From an uncultured Bacteroidota bacterium (GTDB lineage Bacteria; Bacteroidota; Bacteroidia; Chitinophagales; Saprospiraceae), in contig CALGAA010000096.1 of the NCBI GenBank assembly GCA_937952445.1, positions 1-29,183 of the forward strand: DNA of 29,183 nt, written 5' to 3'. Each line of letters starts with the position of its first letter. Position 1 is the stretch's first letter. The notes under the pieces were generated by a model, which was given only the letters and a program-made list of their open reading frames with translations, was not told the DNA's origin and did no database searches. Below are positions 24,568 to 29,183 of this stretch, one piece after another. Position numbers and translations under genes: made by a program.

Positions 24568-26088
24568 TTAAATCCTGGTTATGAGAGCCCTCAAAGCCTC
24601 GGAGGGTTGAAGTAAACCGCCCGATTTTGAAGCGTCATCAGTGGGAAGGCTGGTTGATTGTAAAATTTCCACTATTTCCCGGGGTGTCAAATCCGGAGCA
24701 AATGCTTTCATAATCCCCACTGTACTGCTCACAAAAGGCGCAGCCATAGACGTTCCTGAAAGGGATTTATATTGATTGTCGGGGTAAGTGCTGAGAATAT
24801 TCACTCCAGGGGCAGCAATTCCCCATTCGATTCCATCGAGATAATTTGAGAATGCAGCCAGTTTTTTCTCCGGCGTAATCGCTGTTACGCAAATCACACC
24901 TGGCACATTAGCTGGTGTAAATCCCCTGGCGCTGGCACTGCTATTCCCTGCGCTTGTAATGACAACCGCATTTTCGCTTTCGGCATATTGTACGGCCGCC
25001 CGATAGGCTTTTTGACGAGGTTCATCGCTAATCCCTCCCAGGGACATGGAAAGAACATGCGCCCCATTATCCACAGCTTTGATCATGCCCTTGATGATTT
25101 GTACCTGGGTTCCAAATCCAAAACGATTTAGAACCTTCACGGGCATAATTTCGATCAGGTTGGAATGAAAGGTCTGAGAAGCAACTCCTATATTGTTGTT
25201 GGTTTCGGCGGCAATAATCCCCGCGCAATGGGTCCCATGTCCTACAGGATCGTCCACATCTTTGTAGTCATCTGAGAGGGCATGGCTTAAATCCTCGTGT
25301 TTGCCGTCTATCCCGGTATCCAGCACAGCAACAACGGCTGTTGTCACCGCCTTGCGGCGATGATCGATGAGTTGTTTGTACCAATCGTGAATTCCCAGGA
25401 CTGTTAATGCCCATTGATCCTTCGATAAGGGATCGTTGATCCGGAGATCTGATGTAGAGTTGATTGTTTCAAAAGATTCAATGGGAGTGACCTGTATATG
25501 GTCGTTGAATTCTCCGTATTTAATTAAACTCTCCTGGTATAACACTTCCAGAATGGCTTCCTTTTCATCCGCCCGGTCATCGGGAATGTCCACGACGTAA
25601 AAATGATCCAGGTCCGTACCCTTCTTGCGTGGATAAAAAGCCTTGGCCACTACACCACCGTATCCTGCGATCTTTTTTTCAATCTGGGCGATGTTTTCGG
25701 GGGTTGCTTCGATTAAAAGTTCTCCCAATTCCAGATTTTCGATCACTTTGGGAGGGAGTAATTCTACTTCGAGTCTAAGCTTGAGGATTTGAAAGCTCAA
25801 CACCATACTGGCCAGAATGGCCATGACGAGCCCGATTTTGTTGTTTCTCAACAACATAAATATAAAACCGAAAATACTGATCAGTATCAGGTGTTTGGAG
25901 AATATAAAGTATTTGATGGGGCCCAGCGTGAATCCCATCGTGAATAGGAAATTGGCCATCAGTGACAGAAAAAAGCCAATACCCATAATCATGTTCCATT
26001 TTCTATACGAAGAAAAAAGGAACCAAAGGCCCAAAAATCCAAGCGCTATGATATAGGTCAGACTAATGGCATCTTTAAACATTTCCAT
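24568..26088 (-). CDS. Membrane-embedded S8 subtilisin-like serine protease
   Basis: This 506-residue protein combines a four-helix membrane domain with a complete subtilase. Hydrophobic helices lie at about 8-27, 32-52, 61-80 and 84-102. A linker and a propeptide-like alpha/beta region (about 111-205) follow, then the S8 catalytic domain with Asp257 (A-V-L-D-T-G-I-D), His284 (V-G-H-G-T-H-C-A-G), the oxyanion Asn382 (S-A-G-N-S) and Ser447 (L-S-G-T-S-M-A-A-P). All catalytic residues are present, so it should be active. Basic residues in the loops after helices 1 and 3 (Y-R-K; R-N-N-K) argue that these loops are cytosolic, which would put the protease domain in the periplasm. Most subtilases have a cleaved signal peptide instead. 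No partner gene is adjacent, and it is divergent from trxB. Confidence 0.92.
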   Translation of the reverse strand: MEMFKDAISLTYIIALGFLGLWFLFSSYRKWNMIMGIGFFLSLMANFLFTMGFTLGPIKYFIFSKHLILISIFGFIFMLLRNNKIGLVMAILASMVLSFQILKLRLEVELLPPKVIENLELGELLIEATPENIAQIEKKIAGYGGVVAKAFYPRKKGTDLDHFYVVDIPDDRADEKEAILEVLYQESLIKYGEFNDHIQVTPIESFETINSTSDLRINDPLSKDQWALTVLGIHDWYKQLIDHRRKAVTTAVVAVLDTGIDGKHEDLSHALSDDYKDVDDPVGHGTHCAGIIAAETNNNIGVASQTFHSNLIEIMPVKVLNRFGFGTQVQIIKGMIKAVDNGAHVLSMSLGGISDEPRQKAYRAAVQYAESENAVVITSAGNSSASARGFTPANVPGVICVTAITPEKKLAAFSNYLDGIEWGIAAPGVNILSTYPDNQYKSLSGTSMAAPFVSSTVGIMKAFAPDLTPREIVEILQSTSLPTDDASKSGGLLQPSEALRALITRI

Positions 26089-26194
26089 CGATCACTACGT
26101 TTTCACTCTAAACAATGAAATTAAGAATTGATTCATAAACCGGGGTGGAAAACCGGATTTATTCGACAAACTCGCGTTTTCTCACGATTTATTA

Positions 26195-26202
26195 TAATTT
26201 TG
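26195..26202 (+). promoter_or_regulatory. Bacteroidota -7 box for trxB-fbaA
   Basis: TAATTTTG matches TAnnTTTG exactly and would start transcription near 26208, about 20 bases before the trxB ATG. No clear -33 TTTG is seen at the normal spacing. Confidence 0.5.
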
Positions 26203-26228
26203 CAATCTCAAAATTCAGAAATTAAGTT

Positions 26229-27161
26229 ATGAATATTCACAAATGTGTCATAATTGGATCTGGGCCAGCGGGATATACTGCGGCAATTTATGCGGCAAGA
26301 GCAAGCCTGGATCCCATCATGTACGTCGGTGCCGAGCCTGGTGGTCAATTGATGATCACCACTGATGTCGAAAACTATCCCGGATACCCCGATGGAGTTC
26401 AGGGACCTGTGATGATGGAGGATTTTCGCAAACAGGCAGAGCGATTCGGCACCCAGATCTTTTACAACGTTGTGATGGAGGTTGATTTTAGTGGCGACGT
26501 CCATAAATTGGTACTTGACAACGGAGATGAGGTTTTTGCACATACGGTGATCATAGCTACAGGGGCAAGCGCAAAATGGCTGGGACTGCCTTCTGAGAAG
26601 AAGTATATGAACAAAGGGGTTTCCGCTTGTGCTGTCTGTGATGGATTTTTCTTTAAGGGACAGAAAGTAGCTGTGGTCGGCGGGGGTGATACAGCAGCAG
26701 AAGAGGCGACCTACTTATCCAAACTGGTTCCGGAAGTTCACATGTTGATTCGAAGAGATCAAATGCGGGCGTCGAAAATCATGCAGGATCGGGTCATGCG
26801 GACCGACAACATCAAAATACACTGGAATACAGAGGTGAAGGAAATATTTGGAAACGGTACCGTAGAAGGGATACAGGTAATCAATAACCAAACTAAAGAA
26901 ATAGCCAATCTCGATGTCACCGGGTTTTTTGTCGCGATCGGACACAAGCCCAATACAGAAATTTTCAACGACTATTTGCACATGGATGAGACGGGTTATA
27001 TCATAACGAAACCCAAGACGACCGAAACCAATGTACCCGGTGTCTTTGCCAGTGGCGATGCGCAGGATAAAAAATACCGGCAAGCCGTAACTGCTGCAGG
27101 GACTGGATGTATGGCTGCACTCGATGCGGAGTCGTACCTGGTCGAAAAGGGAATTATTTGA
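26229..27161 (+). CDS. trxB: Thioredoxin-disulfide reductase
   Basis: TrxB uses NADPH and FAD to reduce thioredoxin in the cytosol. The 310-residue protein has the FAD loop G-S-G-P-A-G-Y-T-A-A at 10-19, the redox-active C-A-V-C at 134-137 followed by D138, the NADPH loop G-G-G-D-T-A-A-E-E-A at 151-160, and the C-terminal FAD segment G-V-F-A-S-G-D-A-Q-D. Length is normal for the low-molecular-weight type. It follows an exact -7 box and lies 21 bases before the aldolase gene on the same strand, so the two are probably one operon. Confidence 0.97.
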   Translation: MNIHKCVIIGSGPAGYTAAIYAARASLDPIMYVGAEPGGQLMITTDVENYPGYPDGVQGPVMMEDFRKQAERFGTQIFYNVVMEVDFSGDVHKLVLDNGDEVFAHTVIIATGASAKWLGLPSEKKYMNKGVSACAVCDGFFFKGQKVAVVGGGDTAAEEATYLSKLVPEVHMLIRRDQMRASKIMQDRVMRTDNIKIHWNTEVKEIFGNGTVEGIQVINNQTKEIANLDVTGFFVAIGHKPNTEIFNDYLHMDETGYIITKPKTTETNVPGVFASGDAQDKKYRQAVTAAGTGCMAALDAESYLVEKGII

Positions 27162-27182
27162 TTGTATTAACATCAACGAGCA

Positions 27183-28262
27183 ATGACAAAAACAAAATTT
27201 AGAACAGGTGTCCTGTTCGGCGACGAACTCACCGAATTGTACAACGATGCAAGTGCCAACAACTACGCTTTACCCGCCGTCAACGTGGTCGGGACCAATA
27301 GCATCAACGCTGTGATGGAAACTGCACGGGATCTCAATTCACCGATCATTATCCAATTTTCCAACGGTGGAGCATCCTTTTATGCTGGAAAAGGCCTGGA
27401 TAATACACAATATACCGGTAGCATATATGGTGCCGTGGCTGGTGCGACTCACGTTCATTTACTGGCGAAGCACTACGGTGTTACTGTTGTACTGCATACA
27501 GATCATTGCGCCAAAAATATTCTTCCCTGGATCGACGGTTTGCTCGACGTAGGAGAAAGGTACTACGCAGAAAAAGGACAACCGCTCTTCAGTTCACATA
27601 TGCTCGATTTGTCGGAAGAACCGATTGAAGAAAATGTTTCCATTTCCAAAGCGTACTTCGAACGGATGAATAAGATCGGAATGTCGATCGAAATAGAACT
27701 TGGAGTGACCGGGGGAGAAGAAGACGGAGTCGATAATACCGACGTGGACAGCGCCCGACTCTATACCCAACCTGAAGAAGTGGCCTATGCTTACGAAGAA
27801 CTCAGGAAGGTATCAGGTCGGTTTACGATCGCCGCGGCATTTGGAAATGTGCATGGCGTATATAAACCAGGAAACGTAGAATTAAGACCCATTATTCTTA
27901 AAAATTCTCAGGAATACGTCAAGGAAAAATTCAATTTGGATTCCGACGAACCAATCCATTTTGTGTTTCATGGTGGAAGTGGTTCGGCCCTTGAAGAAAT
28001 TCGTGAAGCTATTGATTACGGAGCGATTAAAATGAATATCGATACGGATCAGCAATGGGCATTTTGGGACGGTGTACGGGCGTACGAATCCAAACACCGG
28101 GATTATTTGCAAGGTCAAATAGGAAATCCCGATGGCGACGACGTGCCCAACAAAAAATACTACGATCCTCGAAAATGGCTTCGCGCGGGTGAAGATGCTT
28201 TCCGGGCTCGATTGACCAGAGCATTCGAAGATCTCAACGCAGTGGGTAGAAATAAGGCTTAA
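27183..28262 (+). CDS. fbaA: Class II fructose-bisphosphate aldolase
   Basis: This 359-residue enzyme is a zinc-dependent class IIA aldolase that cleaves or forms fructose-1,6-bisphosphate in glycolysis and gluconeogenesis. Catalytic Asp107 and zinc ligand His108 are in V-V-L-H-T-D-H-C-A-K. Further zinc-site residues are in the I-E-L-G-V-T-G-G-E-E-D-G segment, H-G-V-Y-K-P-G-N, and the phosphate-binding F-H-G-G-S-G-S. The C-terminal N-I-D-T-D-Q-Q-W-A segment matches the N-V-D-T-D substrate loop. Length matches the E. coli-type enzyme. It is downstream of trxB with 21 bases between and no Shine-Dalgarno. Confidence 0.97.
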   Translation: MTKTKFRTGVLFGDELTELYNDASANNYALPAVNVVGTNSINAVMETARDLNSPIIIQFSNGGASFYAGKGLDNTQYTGSIYGAVAGATHVHLLAKHYGVTVVLHTDHCAKNILPWIDGLLDVGERYYAEKGQPLFSSHMLDLSEEPIEENVSISKAYFERMNKIGMSIEIELGVTGGEEDGVDNTDVDSARLYTQPEEVAYAYEELRKVSGRFTIAAAFGNVHGVYKPGNVELRPIILKNSQEYVKEKFNLDSDEPIHFVFHGGSGSALEEIREAIDYGAIKMNIDTDQQWAFWDGVRAYESKHRDYLQGQIGNPDGDDVPNKKYYDPRKWLRAGEDAFRARLTRAFEDLNAVGRNKA

Positions 28263-28636
28263 TTATAAAAAGTAGGATCCGCCCGGTAATTCAGAAATTG
28301 ATTCCCCAAAGTAATGGGATCCGGTGATTCCTGAAAGGACGATGGAAATTAGAATGAATGTGCGGGGTTGTATCGCGGTTGGAGGAGATCGGGGACATGA
28401 CGGAATGTGCTGAAGGGTTGTGGAAAGAGGGTAGAATTAAGGTGCGCGGTTTTATTGAGGTAGGTTGGAAGCCGGATTGTTGTAGATTCGATTTAAATTA
28501 ATGTGGAAAGATTTTAGAAGTTTGGGATTTGGGGAGGGTGTGAACACGTGCCTGCCTTATCTGAATTGGTAGATCGTTGATAGTCAACCAGTATTGTGTG
28601 TTGAGCCATCGCTGATCGAGGATTAGTCAAATGCCA
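28263..28636. other. 374-base non-coding stretch with extreme G-over-C skew
   Basis: No credible gene lies between fbaA and the hydratase gene; the longest ATG frame checked in the G-rich part has 23 codons. The first part holds a nested inverted repeat: TTCAG at 28290-28294 pairs with CTGAA at 28331-28335 around TCCC/GGGA. It has no T tract, so it is a doubtful terminator. From 28341 to 28540 the plus strand has about 78 G and only 12 C, unlike any neighbouring region, with repeated GGTTG-type words. A short perfect hairpin, GTTGA/TCAAC, lies at 28576-28588. This could be an untranslated RNA, a decayed element or an unknown repeat; no known RNA family is recognised. Confidence 0.4.
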
Positions 28637-29183
28637 TTACATGCTATATACATCGCGGAATGCTTTCCCCAATTGAGCGGTGATATCAGAGCTAATAAGT
28701 GAAATTGTACTTCGATTTTCAACCGCCATATCACCGGCTAAGCCGTGAATAAAAACCCCGAGTATGGCCGCAAGGTGCGGTTCAATTTTTTGGGCGCACA
28801 ACGCAGTAATGATGCCAGTCAGCGTATCCCCACTGCCTGCTGTAGCCATTCCGGGGTTGCCGGTTGAATTAAAATACAGACTGCCTTCCGGCGTTGAAAT
28901 CGATGTGTTAGCCCCTTTTAAAACTATGATTAGACCATATTTTTGGGAAAGTTCCACTTGTCGGTTCAATTTCTCCGTATCGTTGCCCCAGGAACCAAAG
29001 AGCCGCTTGAATTCGCCGGGATGTGGGGTTAAGATCGTGGAATTCGGTAATTTTTCCAACCAGTCGGGATGCCGGGCAATGATATTCAGCGCATCCGCAT
29101 CAAGGACCAAAGGCGCACTGGCATTTTCTATGACATGAAGTAACGCTTCACAAACCCCGTTTCCATGATCAATTCCGGAACCG
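28637..29183 (-). CDS. nnrD: ADP-dependent NAD(P)H-hydrate dehydratase domain (5' end outside window)
   Basis: The gene runs off the right edge of the window; 182 residues of its C-terminal part are visible. The enzyme repairs damaged NAD(P)H hydrate, using ADP in bacteria. Visible family motifs in order are the G-S-G-I-D turn at the window edge, V-L-D-A-D-A-L-N, L-T-P-H-P-G-E-F, V-L-K-G-A-N-T, and the nucleotide and catalytic loop N-P-G-M-A-T-A-G-S-G-D-T-L-T-G. The ribokinase-like fold continues into a helical C-terminus (G-D-M-A-V-E). In many bacteria this domain is fused behind an NAD(P)H-hydrate epimerase domain (YjeF N-terminal); whether that holds here cannot be seen. The stop is 374 bases from the convergent fbaA stop. 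Confidence 0.95.
   Translation of the reverse strand, partial: GSGIDHGNGVCEALLHVIENASAPLVLDADALNIIARHPDWLEKLPNSTILTPHPGEFKRLFGSWGNDTEKLNRQVELSQKYGLIIVLKGANTSISTPEGSLYFNSTGNPGMATAGSGDTLTGIITALCAQKIEPHLAAILGVFIHGLAGDMAVENRSTISLISSDITAQLGKAFRDVYSM

Noticed and set aside
28523..28538. G-quadruplex candidate
   Set aside because: Only three runs of three or more G are close together; a fourth is missing.

Overview
The window looks like chromosomal DNA from a member of the Bacteroidota, most likely a free-living, Saprospiria-like bacterium (phylum fairly sure, class a guess). The sequence evidence is: a lipid-anchored TamA relative (TamL), an adjacent DUF1573 lipoprotein and YajC, several upstream boxes of the Bacteroidota -7 type (TAnnTTTG), almost no Shine-Dalgarno sequences before start codons, and twin-arginine-type signals on oxidoreductases. 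No tRNA, rRNA, CRISPR array, insertion sequence or phage gene was seen.

Region 1 (1-5413) starts with the tail of a small membrane protein, then a sulfotransferase and a co-directional block: a TSUP (TauE/SafE) anion exporter, a CdsA-type CTP:phosphatidate cytidylyltransferase, a dolichol/phytol/diacylglycerol-kinase-like membrane protein, an extended SDR and a CDP-alcohol phosphatidyltransferase. ATGA overlaps join TSUP to CdsA and the SDR to the phosphatidyltransferase. Together they look like a membrane-lipid head-group or polyprenol/alkyl-phosphate pathway whose product is unknown.

Region 2 (5437-10414) is a redox and carbohydrate block: a Gfo/Idh/MocA oxidoreductase with a Tat-type leader, a convergent pair (xylose-isomerase-like TIM barrel plus classical SDR) and a divergent FAD-dependent oxidoreductase, also with a Tat-like leader.

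Region 3 (10496-16570) holds tamL, a divergent SpoU/TrmH methyltransferase, an unrecognised secreted protein, and an M20 dipeptidase overlapping trmD. Region 4 (16741-18379) is a minus-strand pair of coiled-coil proteins. One has two membrane helices followed by a helical hairpin that resembles PspA/Vipp1 (the bacterial ESCRT-III fold). This pair and the lipid block are the best candidates for an undescribed system.

Region 5 (18380-29183) is mostly housekeeping: dnaK with a strong terminator, pyrG overlapping a second TrmH-family gene, yajC with a DUF1573 lipoprotein, shikimate kinase, an unusual four-helix membrane subtilase, trxB with class II fructose-bisphosphate aldolase, a 374-base non-coding stretch with extreme G-over-C skew, and the 3' part of an NAD(P)H-hydrate dehydratase gene that runs off the window.
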